A DNA stretch of 64,000 nt from Mycobacterium sp. E787. Its GTDB lineage: Bacteria > Actinomycetota > Actinomycetes > Mycobacteriales > Mycobacteriaceae. Positions 44,843 through 53,400 of this stretch are shown here, piece by piece (positions within the stretch are counted from its first letter, which is position 1; each line of letters starts with the position of its first letter). The DNA is taken from assembly GCF_001668725.1 (NCBI RefSeq), contig NZ_LZKL01000084.1:1-64000 (forward strand), written 5' to 3'. The notes below the pieces were generated by a model, which made no database searches, was not told the origin of the DNA, and worked only from the letters and a program-made list of their open reading frames with translations. Made by a program: the position numbers and the translations under genes.

Positions 44843-45265
44843 TCAGGACGCCCAGGGGCCGATGCCGCCGACCTTGTCGATGCGGATGCGGGTGAGCAGT
44901 CCCGGCGGCGCATCGTCCGGCGGGAATTTCATGTTCGGGTCGCCCAGGACCGGGTTGAGCTCGCTGAGCAGCTCGGGCGCGCCACCCTCGACGATTCGGG
45001 CGGTTCCGGCGATCGAGAGGTACGGCCGCATCCCCGGGCTCGGGCTGAGCGACACGATGGTGACGGCGACGCGCGGATCCCTGCGGATATTGCGCACCTT
45101 CTTGTGTTCGGCCAGGTGCGCGGTGACGAGTTCGTCCCCGTCGGGCGTCGACTGCAGGGCGGCCCAGACCAGGCTCACCTGGGGGCTGCCGTCGGGATTG
45201 ATGGTGACCAGGGTGGCGTCGGCCCCCTTGCCGATGAGTTCGCGAGCGGCGTCGTTGAGTCTCAT
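44843..45265 (-). CDS. PPOX-class (probably F420-dependent) flavin/deazaflavin oxidoreductase
   Basis: A 140-residue split-beta-barrel protein. LVTINPDGSPQVSLVWAALQ is followed by LAEHKKVRNIRRDPRVAVTIV and SIAGTARIVEGG, the typical PPOX/FDOR-B pattern. Many mycobacterial members use F420H2 rather than FMN; Lys/Arg-rich KKVRNIRRDPR fits that group. The ATG at 45265 is the family start; an upstream ATG at 45340 adds unrelated residues. It precedes the molybdopterin enzyme on the same strand. Confidence 0.85.
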   Translation of the reverse strand: MRLNDAARELIGKGADATLVTINPDGSPQVSLVWAALQSTPDGDELVTAHLAEHKKVRNIRRDPRVAVTIVSLSPSPGMRPYLSIAGTARIVEGGAPELLSELNPVLGDPNMKFPPDDAPPGLLTRIRIDKVGGIGPWAS

Positions 45266-45372
45266 GCGTTGTTCTACCGGCACAGGCCGCGATTCATTCC
45301 CGTCTGAATCAGATTTGAATATGGCCAGTCGGCTGTACACCCCTGGCCGTCGCTTCTAGCGTCGTCATCGAC

Positions 45373-45558
45373 ATGACCGATCACCAGCCGCCGACCTGCA
45401 TCGAGTACCTTCGCCGCGAGTTGCTCGACCGAATGGACGCCCAACCGTTCGACGACTGGTCCCCCGCGCTGTTGCGTGCCCTCATCGCGGTCTTCGAACT
45501 GAACGGGATCACCCCGGCGCCGGCGCACCGCGGTTTCCGGCCCTATCTCGTGAGGTAA
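45373..45558 (+). CDS. small hypothetical protein
   Basis: A 61-residue protein rich in Leu, Arg and Asp, with a central helix WSPALLRALIAVFELNGITP and a basic C-terminus. It has no signal peptide or membrane segment. It lies 19 bases before the SnoaL-like gene on the same strand and may be co-transcribed with it. I do not recognise the family, and the Shine-Dalgarno is weak. Confidence 0.5.
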   Translation: MTDHQPPTCIEYLRRELLDRMDAQPFDDWSPALLRALIAVFELNGITPAPAHRGFRPYLVR

Positions 45559-45577
45559 CGCGATTAGGCTCACGCCG

Positions 45578-46036
45578 GTGGAGATGTGGGAACTGGCCGC
45601 CCGTGAGCGGATCCGGGACACGCTCGCGCGCTACAACTGGTCGGGCGATGCCGGCCGGCCCGACGGCCTCGCCGAAACGTTCTGCGCGGACGGCGTCCTC
45701 GAGGTTCGCGGGTCGGAGCCGTTGCGCGGGCGGGCCGAGATCGCGTCCTTCCTCGGCGGCGTCACCGGGCGCGTCGCCGCCCGCGCCGGCCTCAAGCCCG
45801 TAGTCCGGCACATCGTCACCAACGTGCTGTTCACCGGTCTCACGCCCGACGAGGCGCAGGTGGCGTCCTACTTCACCGTGGTCACCCAGATCGGGCTCGA
45901 TCATTTCGGTCGTTATCGCGACATCCTGGTGCCCGACGGTGGGACCTGGCTGATCAGGCATCGGACGGTGTCGACGGATTGGGCGGCCCCGGGCTCGACG
46001 ATGGCCCGGCCGCCGCCCCGATCGTCAGGACGCTGA
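45578..46036 (+). CDS. SnoaL-like (NTF2-fold) protein
   Basis: A 152-residue cone-shaped-fold protein. RERIRDTLARYNWSGDAGRPDGLAETFCADGVLEV is the classical SnoaL_4 opening, followed by LRGRAEIASFLGGV and RHIVTNVLF. Members are cyclases, hydratases, isomerases or simple binding proteins. The GTG at 45578 was used; an ATG lies 6 bases on. Its last 83 bases overlap the convergent cupin gene, so the Pro/Arg-rich tail may be a recent extension. Confidence 0.78.
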   Translation: MEMWELAARERIRDTLARYNWSGDAGRPDGLAETFCADGVLEVRGSEPLRGRAEIASFLGGVTGRVAARAGLKPVVRHIVTNVLFTGLTPDEAQVASYFTVVTQIGLDHFGRYRDILVPDGGTWLIRHRTVSTDWAAPGSTMARPPPRSSGR

Positions 46037-46433
46037 GCCGGCAGCCCTGCGGGCCGGCGAGCCAGGCGTGGTCGACGCCGGTGACCACCACGCTGTCGCC
46101 GACCGTCAGCCGGTGCGTTCCGTCGTCCAGGATCAAATCCACCGAGCCCGTCAGCACCACGTCGAAATCGACGGTGTCGGTGTGGTGCATGGAGAACTCC
46201 GCGCCCGGTGCGTACTCGATCGCCGTCCAGCGCAGCGCGCCGGGCGCCACCACCAGGTCGAGAAGGTCCGCGGATCGCCCTCCCCCGGTCGACATCGCCG
46301 GAAGGGACGGCGAGGCGTAGAGCACCGAATACAGGAGGCCGCCGCGGCCGGCGTCGCCCTGCATTGCGACGGTGGCGTCTTCCGCGGCGCACGACCGCCC
46401 CGATTCGTCCACGCCGGTGACCAGCAACCGCAT
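45954..46433 (-). CDS. cupin-domain protein
   Basis: A 159-residue single-cupin protein. The first motif region is EYAPGAEFSMHHTDTVDFDVVLTGSVDL (about 82-109) and the second GDSVVVTGVDHAWLAG (about 119-134), with possible metal ligands His and Asp. Similar proteins are often found in actinobacterial aromatic pathways as sensors or small enzymes. The ATG at 46433 fits the family. It is convergent with and overlaps the 3' end of the SnoaL gene. Confidence 0.78.
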   Translation of the reverse strand: MRLLVTGVDESGRSCAAEDATVAMQGDAGRGGLLYSVLYASPSLPAMSTGGGRSADLLDLVVAPGALRWTAIEYAPGAEFSMHHTDTVDFDVVLTGSVDLILDDGTHRLTVGDSVVVTGVDHAWLAGPQGCRLSVLTIGAAAGPSSSPGPPNPSTPSDA

Positions 46434-46510
46434 GCCCGAAGACTGTAGACCAGGGCCCGGCCGACCGATGGGCGGAACACCGCTCCCGCTCGGCGGGGCG
46501 GCATGGCAGG

Positions 46511-47389
46511 GTGACATCCGTGGCCAACAGTGCGAAAGCGACCGTCGAGCAAGACCTCCGCGAAATCAGCACCCCGAAAGGGGCTTTGCGCTATTACGAG
46601 GGCGGCCCGGATTCCGCTCCGGTGCTGCTCTTCCTGCATGGCTCGGGCCCGGGCGTCACCGGCTGGCGCAACTTTCGCGGGATCCTGCCCGCGTTCGCCG
46701 AGCACTACCGCTGCCTGGTCCTGGAATTCCCGGGATTCGGGGTCAGCGACGACTTCGGCGGGCACCCGATGGTGGACGCCTTCGGCGCCGTCTCGCCGTT
46801 GCTGGACACGCTGGGCGTCGACAAGGTGCACATCGTCGGCAACTCGATGGGCGGCGGTGTCGGCATCAACTTCGCCATCCGCAACCCGGACCGCGTTGGC
46901 CGGCTGGTGACGATCGGCGGAATCGGCACCAACATCTTCAGCCCCAGCCCCAGTGAGGGCATCCGGCTGCTGCAAGAGTTCGTCGAGGACCCGACCCGCC
47001 AGCGGCTCGTCGACTGGCTCAAGTCGATGGTGTACGACCAGTCCCTCGTCACCGACGAACTCATCGAGGAACGCTGGCAACTGGCGACCGATCCCGAGAC
47101 CCTGGCCGCCGCGCGCCGGATGTACGGCAAGGCGGCATTCGCCGCGATGAACGCCGCGATGGCGGCCTCCGACCGGCCGCAGCCGTGGGCGGTGATGCAC
47201 AAGCTGGCGGCGCCGACCCTGCTGACCTGGGGCCGCGATGACCGGGTGAGCCCACCGGACATGGCGCTGATCCCGATGCGCACGATCCCCAACGCCGAAC
47301 TGCACATCTTCCCCAACTCGGGACACTGGGCCATGATCGAGGCCAAGGAGGCGTTCGAAAGCACGGTGCTGGCGTTCCTGAAGCGCTAG
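46511..47389 (+). CDS. HsaD/BphD-like C-C bond hydrolase
   Basis: A 292-residue alpha/beta hydrolase of the meta-cleavage-product hydrolase type. FLHGSGPGVTGWRNF (oxyanion, about 41-55), nucleophile GNSMGGG with Ser112, acid WGRDDRVSP, and base NSGHWAMIE are present. Such enzymes split the dienoate made by an extradiol dioxygenase. HsaA-like and HsaC-like genes follow, so it belongs to the same ring-cleavage route. The GTG at 46511 or a later GTG at 46520 may be the start. Its stop shares a CTAG with the convergent gene. Confidence 0.9.
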   Translation: MTSVANSAKATVEQDLREISTPKGALRYYEGGPDSAPVLLFLHGSGPGVTGWRNFRGILPAFAEHYRCLVLEFPGFGVSDDFGGHPMVDAFGAVSPLLDTLGVDKVHIVGNSMGGGVGINFAIRNPDRVGRLVTIGGIGTNIFSPSPSEGIRLLQEFVEDPTRQRLVDWLKSMVYDQSLVTDELIEERWQLATDPETLAAARRMYGKAAFAAMNAAMAASDRPQPWAVMHKLAAPTLLTWGRDDRVSPPDMALIPMRTIPNAELHIFPNSGHWAMIEAKEAFESTVLAFLKR

Positions 47390-47859
47390 CGGCCCGCCAG
47401 GCCCCTCGTCAAGAGCGCGTGCGCGTCGGGATTGCCGTCGAGGACCCGGCTGGTGCGGGTGGTGATCTGCCAGCCGTCGTCGGTCCTCCACAGCGCGAAG
47501 TGGTGGGCGGTGGCCCGCCACACGCGATAGCCGTCACCGTCGCGGACGAGCACCAGGGATTCGCAGACCGCCACCGCCCGGTCGCCGTCGAGCGTGACGA
47601 CGCACGGCCCCAGGAAGTGGCTGCAGCCCTTGGCCACCAGCTTCTGGTGGGCCTCCGAGGCGACCATCGCGCGAACGTCCGCCCGGCTCGCCATGCGCCA
47701 GCCGTCGACGTCGTAGACGCCGTCGCTCGCCCACAGCCCCGCGGCCGCATCCGCGTCCCCGGCGTCCACCGCCGGGCCGTAGGACGCGATCAGCTGTCTG
47801 ATGTCGCGGTCGTCCTCGAGCCGGCGCAGTCGGGCCGCCAGGTCGTCCAGATCGGTCAT
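47386..47859 (-). CDS. SnoaL-like (NTF2-fold) protein
   Basis: A 157-residue protein. The opening is LRRLEDDRDIRQLIASYGPAVDAGDADAAAGLWASDGVYDVDG, then SHFLGPCVVTLDGDRA and WRATAHHFALWRTDDGW, the SnoaL_4 type seen beside steroid-degradation genes. An AAAGGAGGAGC Shine-Dalgarno is present. It is divergent from the flavin monooxygenase, with 102 bases shared between them. It may isomerise or hydrate a pathway intermediate; its exact function is unknown. Confidence 0.85.
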   Translation of the reverse strand: MTDLDDLAARLRRLEDDRDIRQLIASYGPAVDAGDADAAAGLWASDGVYDVDGWRMASRADVRAMVASEAHQKLVAKGCSHFLGPCVVTLDGDRAVAVCESLVLVRDGDGYRVWRATAHHFALWRTDDGWQITTRTSRVLDGNPDAHALLTRGLAGR

Positions 47860-47961
47860 GGATTGTGCTCCTCCTTTTCGTCCGCTCGCCCGGAATGCCT
47901 TCGGGTTTGGCGCAGACTGCGGTAGACCATTACCTAAGCCCCCGGACGTTAGGACGACAAG

Positions 47962-49146
47962 ATGAGCGAGCGGGTTATCGACCACGTGATCGCCATGGCC
48001 GATCAGCTGCGCGACCAGGCGGCCGAAGCCGAACGAATCGGCCGGCTCACCGACGACACCGTCAAGCTCATGAAGGGGGCCGGCCTGATCCGGCTGCTGC
48101 AGCCCAAGGGCTACCAGGGGTTCGAGGTCCACCCCCGTGAGTTCGCCGAGACGGTGATGGCCACGGCGGCGCTGGACCCGGCCGCCGGCTGGATCGTCGG
48201 CGTGGTGGGCGTGCACCCCTACCAGCTGGCCTACGCCGATCCCAAAGTGCCCGCCGAGGTCTGGGCCGACGACGTCGACACCTGGATGGCGTCCCCTTAC
48301 GCGCCGCAGGGCGTGGCCAAGCCGGTCGACGGCGGGTATGTGTTCAACGGCCGCTGGCAGTTCAGTTCCGGCACCGACCACTGCGACTGGATCATCCTGG
48401 GCGCGATGCTCGGCAACGAGCAGGGCATCCCGATCATGCCGCCGCAGATGCTGCACATGATCCTGCCGCGCAAGGACTATGAGATCGTCGAGGACTCGTG
48501 GAATGTCGTGGGGCTGCGCGGAACCGGCTCCAAGGACGTGATCGTCAAGGACGCGTTCGTTCCCGCCTACCGGACCATGGACGCGACCAAGGTGATGGAC
48601 GGCACCGCGCAGCGTGAGGCCGGCATGACCGAGCCGCTGTATCTGATGCCGTGGTCGACGATGTTCCCGCTGGGCATCTCGGCGGCGACCATCGGCATCG
48701 CCGAGGGAGCGCTGGCCGCGCACCTCGACTACCAACGGGAACGCGTCGGCGCCACCGGCACCGCGATCAAGGACGACCCATACGTCATGCACGCGATCGG
48801 CGAGGCGGCGGCCGACATCAACGCCGCCCGCCAGGAGCTGCTGGCCAACGCCGACCGCATCTACGACATGGTCGCCGCGGGCAAGGAGGTGTCGTTCGCC
48901 GACCGCGCGGCGGGGCGGCGCACCCAGATCCGCGCCGTGTGGCGCGCGGTCGGCGCGGTCGACGAGATCTTCGCCAGGTCGGGGGGTAACGCCGCGCGCA
49001 TGGACAAGCCGCTTCAGCGGTACTGGCGCGACGCGCACGTCGGCCTGCTGCACGCCATTCACGTCCCCGGCACCACGTATCACGCGTCGGCGCTGAGTTC
49101 CCTGGGCATCGAGCCGCCCGAGGGTCCGCTGCGGGCCCTGATCTAG
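47962..49146 (+). CDS. HsaA-like flavin-dependent monooxygenase (acyl-CoA dehydrogenase fold)
   Basis: A 394-residue group D flavin hydroxylase, the same length as Mtb HsaA. The N-terminal LLQPKGYQGFEVHPREF is followed by AALDPAAGWIVGVVGVHPYQLAY, the beta-domain VFNGRWQFSSGTDHCDWIILGA, WNVVGLRGTGSKDVIVKDAFVP, and a C-terminal RDAHVGLLHAIHVPGT. These enzymes ortho-hydroxylate a phenol using reduced flavin from a separate reductase (HsaB); no reductase gene is in this cluster. An AGGA lies ahead of the ATG. It precedes the extradiol dioxygenase by 12 bases. Confidence 0.92.
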   Translation: MSERVIDHVIAMADQLRDQAAEAERIGRLTDDTVKLMKGAGLIRLLQPKGYQGFEVHPREFAETVMATAALDPAAGWIVGVVGVHPYQLAYADPKVPAEVWADDVDTWMASPYAPQGVAKPVDGGYVFNGRWQFSSGTDHCDWIILGAMLGNEQGIPIMPPQMLHMILPRKDYEIVEDSWNVVGLRGTGSKDVIVKDAFVPAYRTMDATKVMDGTAQREAGMTEPLYLMPWSTMFPLGISAATIGIAEGALAAHLDYQRERVGATGTAIKDDPYVMHAIGEAAADINAARQELLANADRIYDMVAAGKEVSFADRAAGRRTQIRAVWRAVGAVDEIFARSGGNAARMDKPLQRYWRDAHVGLLHAIHVPGTTYHASALSSLGIEPPEGPLRALI

Positions 49147-49158
49147 GAGGACGCGACC

Positions 49159-50067
49159 GTGAGTGACCTGAAAAGCCTTGGCTACATTACGATTTCGACC
49201 GCCGAGATCGACCGCTGGCGGCATTTCGCGTTCGGCGTCCTCGGCTTCGCGGAGGGTAAGGGGCCGGACCCGTCGGCGCTGTACCTGCGGATGGACGAGC
49301 GTGCGGCGCGGCTCATCGTCTTCCCGGGCGAGACCGACCGGGTGCTCACCATCGGCTGGGAGGTGCGTGACCACGCGGCGCTGCAACGGGTCAAGGCCAC
49401 CCTTGACGGCGCCGGCGTCGCGTTCAAGCAGCTGTCGGTCGATGAGGCCGAGAGCCGCCGGGTGGAAGAGGTGATCAGCTTCGACGACCCGGCCGGCACC
49501 ACGATCGAGGTGTTTCACGGCGCGGTGCTGGACCACAGCCCGGTGATCACCCCGTTCGGCGCGAAGTTCGTCACCGGCGACGAGGGCATGGGCCATGTCG
49601 TGGTGCCGACTATGGATCCGGGCGGGCTGTTCGACTTCTACACCGAGGTGCTGGGTTTCCGTTCTCGCGGCGCGTTCCGGGTGCCGTTGCCCAAGGAGTT
49701 CGGCCCGGTGCGGGTGCGCTTCCTCGGCATCAACGAGCGCCATCACAGCATGGCGATCGTCCCCGCGATGCACCAGCGCGATCCGCGCCTGGTGCACATC
49801 ATGGTCGAGGTCGACAGCCTCGACGCGGTGGGTCAGGCGCTGGACCGCGTCAACGCCGAGGGCTTCCAGCTGTCGTCCACCCTGGGGCGCCACACCAACG
49901 ACAAGATGGTCTCGTTCTACGTCCGGGCGCCGGGCGACTGGGACATCGAGTTCGGCACCGACGGCATGCGCGTCGACGAAACCTATTACACGGCAGAGGA
50001 AATCACCGCCGACAGCTACTGGGGTCACCAGTGGATCGGTGAGATGCCCGCCGCGATGAAGCCATGA
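49159..50067 (+). CDS. extradiol ring-cleavage dioxygenase (HsaC/BphC-like)
   Basis: A 302-residue two-domain vicinal-oxygen-chelate enzyme. The iron ligands are visible at His146 (GMGHVVV), His213 (RLVHIMVE) and Glu264 (DWDIEFG), matching the BphC/HsaC numbering closely; His195/His196 lie in the active-site loop. It would cleave a catechol next to the hydroxyls to give the substrate for the C-C hydrolase. It overlaps the next dehydrogenase gene by 4 bases (ATGA). Confidence 0.95.
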   Translation: MSDLKSLGYITISTAEIDRWRHFAFGVLGFAEGKGPDPSALYLRMDERAARLIVFPGETDRVLTIGWEVRDHAALQRVKATLDGAGVAFKQLSVDEAESRRVEEVISFDDPAGTTIEVFHGAVLDHSPVITPFGAKFVTGDEGMGHVVVPTMDPGGLFDFYTEVLGFRSRGAFRVPLPKEFGPVRVRFLGINERHHSMAIVPAMHQRDPRLVHIMVEVDSLDAVGQALDRVNAEGFQLSSTLGRHTNDKMVSFYVRAPGDWDIEFGTDGMRVDETYYTAEEITADSYWGHQWIGEMPAAMKP

Positions 50068-51536
50068 CGCCCGACCGGGACGTCACGCCGCTTCCGGCGT
50101 CCTCGATCGCGTCGTGGGACGACGAGGCCGACGTCGTCGTCGCCGGGTACGGGGTCGCCGGCGCAGCCGCGGCGGTGGAGGCGGCCCGCTCCGGCGCCTC
50201 CGTTCTGGTGCTGGAACGCACCGGGTCCTGGGGTGGCGCGGCGGCGATGGCGGGTGGCTTCATCTATCTCGGCGGCGGCACGCCACTGCAGAAGGCCTGC
50301 GGCTTCGACGATTCCGTCGAGAACATGGCGGCCTTCCTCAACGTCGCGATGGGCCCCGGCGCCGACGAGGACCGGATCGCCGACTACTGCGCCGGCAGCG
50401 TCGCCCATTTCGAATGGCTCGTCGGCTGCGGCGTGCCGTTCAAGGCGGAGTTCTTCGCCGAACCGGGCTGGGAACCGATGGGCGACCAGGGCCTGATGTA
50501 CAGCGGCGGCGAAAACGCCTACCCGTTCAACACGATCGCCACGCCGGCCCCGCGCGGCCACGTCCCGCAGATGTCGAACAAGAAGCAGGGCGAAGCCAGC
50601 GCCGGCTACATGCTGATGAAGCCGCTCGTCGAAACCGCCACCGCCGCCGGCGCGCGGGCGCTCTACGACGTGCGCGCGCAACGCCTGATCGTCGAGTCCG
50701 ACGGCAGGGTCGTCGGGATCCAAGCCCGGCAATACGGCAATGAGATGTGCGTTCGTGCCCGGCGGGGCGTCGTACTCGCGACGGGCAGCTTCGCCTACAA
50801 CGACGCGATGGTGGCGCGGTACGCGCCGCGGATCGCCGGGCGCCCGGCGGCGTCCATCGAGCAACACGACGGTCAGGCGATCCGGATGGCCCAGGCGCTG
50901 GGCGCCGACCTGGCCCACATGGACGCCACCGAGGTCGCGATCTTCATCGATCCGCAGCAACTGGTGCGGGGCATCCTGGTCAACGGCCGCGGGCAGCGTT
51001 ACGTCCCCGAGGACACCTACCCGGGCCGGATCGGGCAGCTCACCCTGTACCAGCAGGACAACATCGCGTACCTCATCATCGACGACGAGGCGCAGCAGGA
51101 GGCGATGGCCTCCTGGTCGCCGAAGTTCATGCTGCGGCAACCGACCTGGGTGGCCGATAGCGTCGCCGAGCTGGAACAGGACATCGGCCTGGCGCCCGGT
51201 TCGCTGCAGGCGACCGTCGCCGCCTACAACGAGGGCGCCACGCGAGGCGAGGACCCGCTGCTGCACAAGAAGCCGGAATGGGTCAAGCCGATCGGTTCGC
51301 CGGTCGGGGCAATCGATCTGCGGGAGAACACCGGCGGGTTCACCCTGGGTGGGCTGGCCACCACGCTGGAAGCAGAGGTGCTGCACGTCAGCGGCGAGCC
51401 CATCCCGGGGCTATACGCCGCCGGCCGCTCGACCGCGGGGCTGGCCGCGTGGGGTTACGCCAGCGGCGTCTCGCTCGGGGACGGCAGCTTCTACGGCCGC
51501 CGCGCGGGCCGGTCGGCGGCTTGCCGGCGAGCGTAA
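50064..51536 (+). CDS. FAD-dependent oxidoreductase, KstD/fumarate reductase family
   Basis: A 490-residue flavoprotein. The dinucleotide motif is VVAGYGVAGAAAAVEAARSGASVLVLER (near 25-52), with FAD-contact segments GGAAAMAGGFIYLGGG and RRGVVLATGSFAYND, and a C-terminal LYAAGRSTAGLAAWGYASGVSLGDG. It is shorter than KstD and resembles the Mtb Rv1817-type group; it may dehydrogenate a steroid or other ring ketone. It is translationally coupled to the dioxygenase gene. Confidence 0.88.
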   Translation: MTPDRDVTPLPASSIASWDDEADVVVAGYGVAGAAAAVEAARSGASVLVLERTGSWGGAAAMAGGFIYLGGGTPLQKACGFDDSVENMAAFLNVAMGPGADEDRIADYCAGSVAHFEWLVGCGVPFKAEFFAEPGWEPMGDQGLMYSGGENAYPFNTIATPAPRGHVPQMSNKKQGEASAGYMLMKPLVETATAAGARALYDVRAQRLIVESDGRVVGIQARQYGNEMCVRARRGVVLATGSFAYNDAMVARYAPRIAGRPAASIEQHDGQAIRMAQALGADLAHMDATEVAIFIDPQQLVRGILVNGRGQRYVPEDTYPGRIGQLTLYQQDNIAYLIIDDEAQQEAMASWSPKFMLRQPTWVADSVAELEQDIGLAPGSLQATVAAYNEGATRGEDPLLHKKPEWVKPIGSPVGAIDLRENTGGFTLGGLATTLEAEVLHVSGEPIPGLYAAGRSTAGLAAWGYASGVSLGDGSFYGRRAGRSAACRRA

Positions 51537-51680
51537 CCACACCGCGAAAACCCCCGCCGAAAATGGCAGCCAGGTTACGTTCGCGAGCCCGTGAGGCGTG
51601 ACAGCCGGACGCTCGAAGCGCTGCGGCCTTGGTGCCGCTGCAAGGACGAGACTTCTCTTTCGCCGCCGCGGCGGCATACG

Positions 51681-53387
51681 GTGCTGAACGTGGCCTCGCA
51701 CAGCAGGACGATCCCGGCCGGCCTCACCGTCGCCGACACGACCGTGGATCTGCTGGTGGTGGGCTCGGGCAGCGGCCTGGCCGCCGCGCTCGCCGCCCGC
51801 GAACGCGGCCTGTCCGTGCTGATCGTCGAGAAGTCGTCGTACGTGGGCGGTTCGACCGCGCGGTCCGGGGGCGCGCTCTGGCTGCCCGCGAGCCCCGTGC
51901 TGCGGGAGGCGGGCGCCGACGACACCGTTGATCGCGCGGCGGCCTACCTGTGCTCGGTGGTGGCCGGGTCGGCTCCCCCACACCGCTCGACCGAATTCCT
52001 CGCGCATGTGCCAGCGACGGTCGACATGCTCCGGCGAACGACCCCCTTGCGGCTGTTCTGGGCCCGCGACTACTCCGACTACCACCCCGAGGAGTCGGGC
52101 GGCAGCGCGGCCGGCCGCACCTGCGAGTGCCACCCGCTGGACACCGCGATCCTCGGCGAGCACCGCACCCGGCTTCGGCCCGGCGTGCTGGAGGCCGGCT
52201 TTTCGATACCGACGACCGGTGCCGACTACCGGTGGATGAATCTGGTGACGCGGGTCCCGGCCAAGGGCATTCCCACCTTCGGCAAGCGGCTGGCCCAGGG
52301 CTTCGGCGGCCGGCTGATCGGCCGGCGCTACGCCGCCGGCGGGCAGGGGCTGATGGCCGGGTTGTTCGCGGGCGTGCTGCGCGCCGGGATCCCGGTGTGG
52401 ACCGACACCGCGCTCACGCGCCTGAAAGGCGACGGTGAGCGGGTGACCGGCGCGGTGGTGGACCACGACGGACGGGAGGTGACGATCGCCGCCCGGCGCG
52501 GGGTGGTGCTGGCCACCGGCGGCTTCGACCACAGCATGGACATGCGCTGGAAGTTCCAGTCAGAGTCGTTGGGACCCAACCTCAGCCTGGGCGCGGAGTC
52601 CAACACCGGCGATGGGATCCGCGCGGGTCAGGAACTGGGCGCCGACATCGGGTTGATGGATCAGGCGTGGTGGTTTCCCGCCATCGCGCCCCTGCCCGGC
52701 AAGGCGCCGGCGGTGATGCTGGCCGAACGGTCGCTGCCCGGTTGTCTGATCGTTGACCACAACGGCCGCCGGTTCGCCAACGAGTCGGCGGATTACATGT
52801 CGTTCGGTCAGCGGCTGCTCGCGCTGGAGCGGTCCGGCAGTCCGGTCGAAACGATGTGGATCGTGTTCGATCAGCAGTACCGGAACAGCTATGTCTTTGG
52901 CGCCCAACTGTTCCCGCGCATGCGTATCCCGCAGGCGTGGTACGACGCCGGCATCGCGGTACGGGCCGAAGACCTGTCCGGGCTCGCCGCACTGATGAAG
53001 GTCCCGGTGCCGGAGTTTCGCGGGACGATGACGCGATTCAATCAAAACGCCGCTGCCGGTGTCGATCCCGACTTCGGCCGGGGCCGCAGCGCGTACGACC
53101 GGTACTACGGCGACCCGACGATCAAACCGAACCCGAACCTGCGCCCTTTGCTCAAAGGCCCCTTCTACGCCGTGAAAATGGTGCTCAGCGACCTGGGTAC
53201 GTGCGGCGGGCTCCAGACCGACTCGGCGGCGCGCGTGCTGCGCGAAGACGGCGGGGCGATCGCCGGGCTTTACGCCATCGGCAATACCGCCGCGAACGCC
53301 TTCGGCACAACCTATCCGGGGGCGGGCGCGACGATCGCGCAGGGGCTCGTGTACGGCTACATCGCGGCGCGCAATGCGGCCGGTTAG
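51681..53387 (+). CDS. 3-ketosteroid delta-1-dehydrogenase-family flavoprotein (KstD-like)
   Basis: A 568-residue protein from the GTG at 51681, close to the usual KstD length. LLVVGSGSGLAAALAARERGLSVLIVEKSSYVGGSTARSGG spans the FAD site near 20-60. ARRGVVLATGGFDHSMDMR and a C-terminal AFGTTYPGAGATIAQGL with the conserved Tyr and Gly of the KstD active site are present. It would introduce a 1,2 double bond into a 3-keto ring. The start is uncertain (a GTG at 51690 is also possible); longer frames add a Cys/Arg-rich segment that does not fit. It is the last gene of the ring-degradation set. Confidence 0.9.
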   Translation: MLNVASHSRTIPAGLTVADTTVDLLVVGSGSGLAAALAARERGLSVLIVEKSSYVGGSTARSGGALWLPASPVLREAGADDTVDRAAAYLCSVVAGSAPPHRSTEFLAHVPATVDMLRRTTPLRLFWARDYSDYHPEESGGSAAGRTCECHPLDTAILGEHRTRLRPGVLEAGFSIPTTGADYRWMNLVTRVPAKGIPTFGKRLAQGFGGRLIGRRYAAGGQGLMAGLFAGVLRAGIPVWTDTALTRLKGDGERVTGAVVDHDGREVTIAARRGVVLATGGFDHSMDMRWKFQSESLGPNLSLGAESNTGDGIRAGQELGADIGLMDQAWWFPAIAPLPGKAPAVMLAERSLPGCLIVDHNGRRFANESADYMSFGQRLLALERSGSPVETMWIVFDQQYRNSYVFGAQLFPRMRIPQAWYDAGIAVRAEDLSGLAALMKVPVPEFRGTMTRFNQNAAAGVDPDFGRGRSAYDRYYGDPTIKPNPNLRPLLKGPFYAVKMVLSDLGTCGGLQTDSAARVLREDGGAIAGLYAIGNTAANAFGTTYPGAGATIAQGLVYGYIAARNAAG

Positions 53388-53400
53388 ACGCTTGGCTCGA

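Noticed and set aside
47900..47961. CCTAA...TTAGG inverted repeat between the divergent SnoaL and HsaA-like genes as an operator
   Set aside because: Arms are only 5 bases with an 11-base spacer, which is expected by chance; no KstR-type motif is visible in the same region.
47859..50028. A long minus-strand extension of the SnoaL-like gene
   Set aside because: It runs antisense to the hydroxylase and dioxygenase genes, and the SnoaL family start at 47859 has a strong Shine-Dalgarno.
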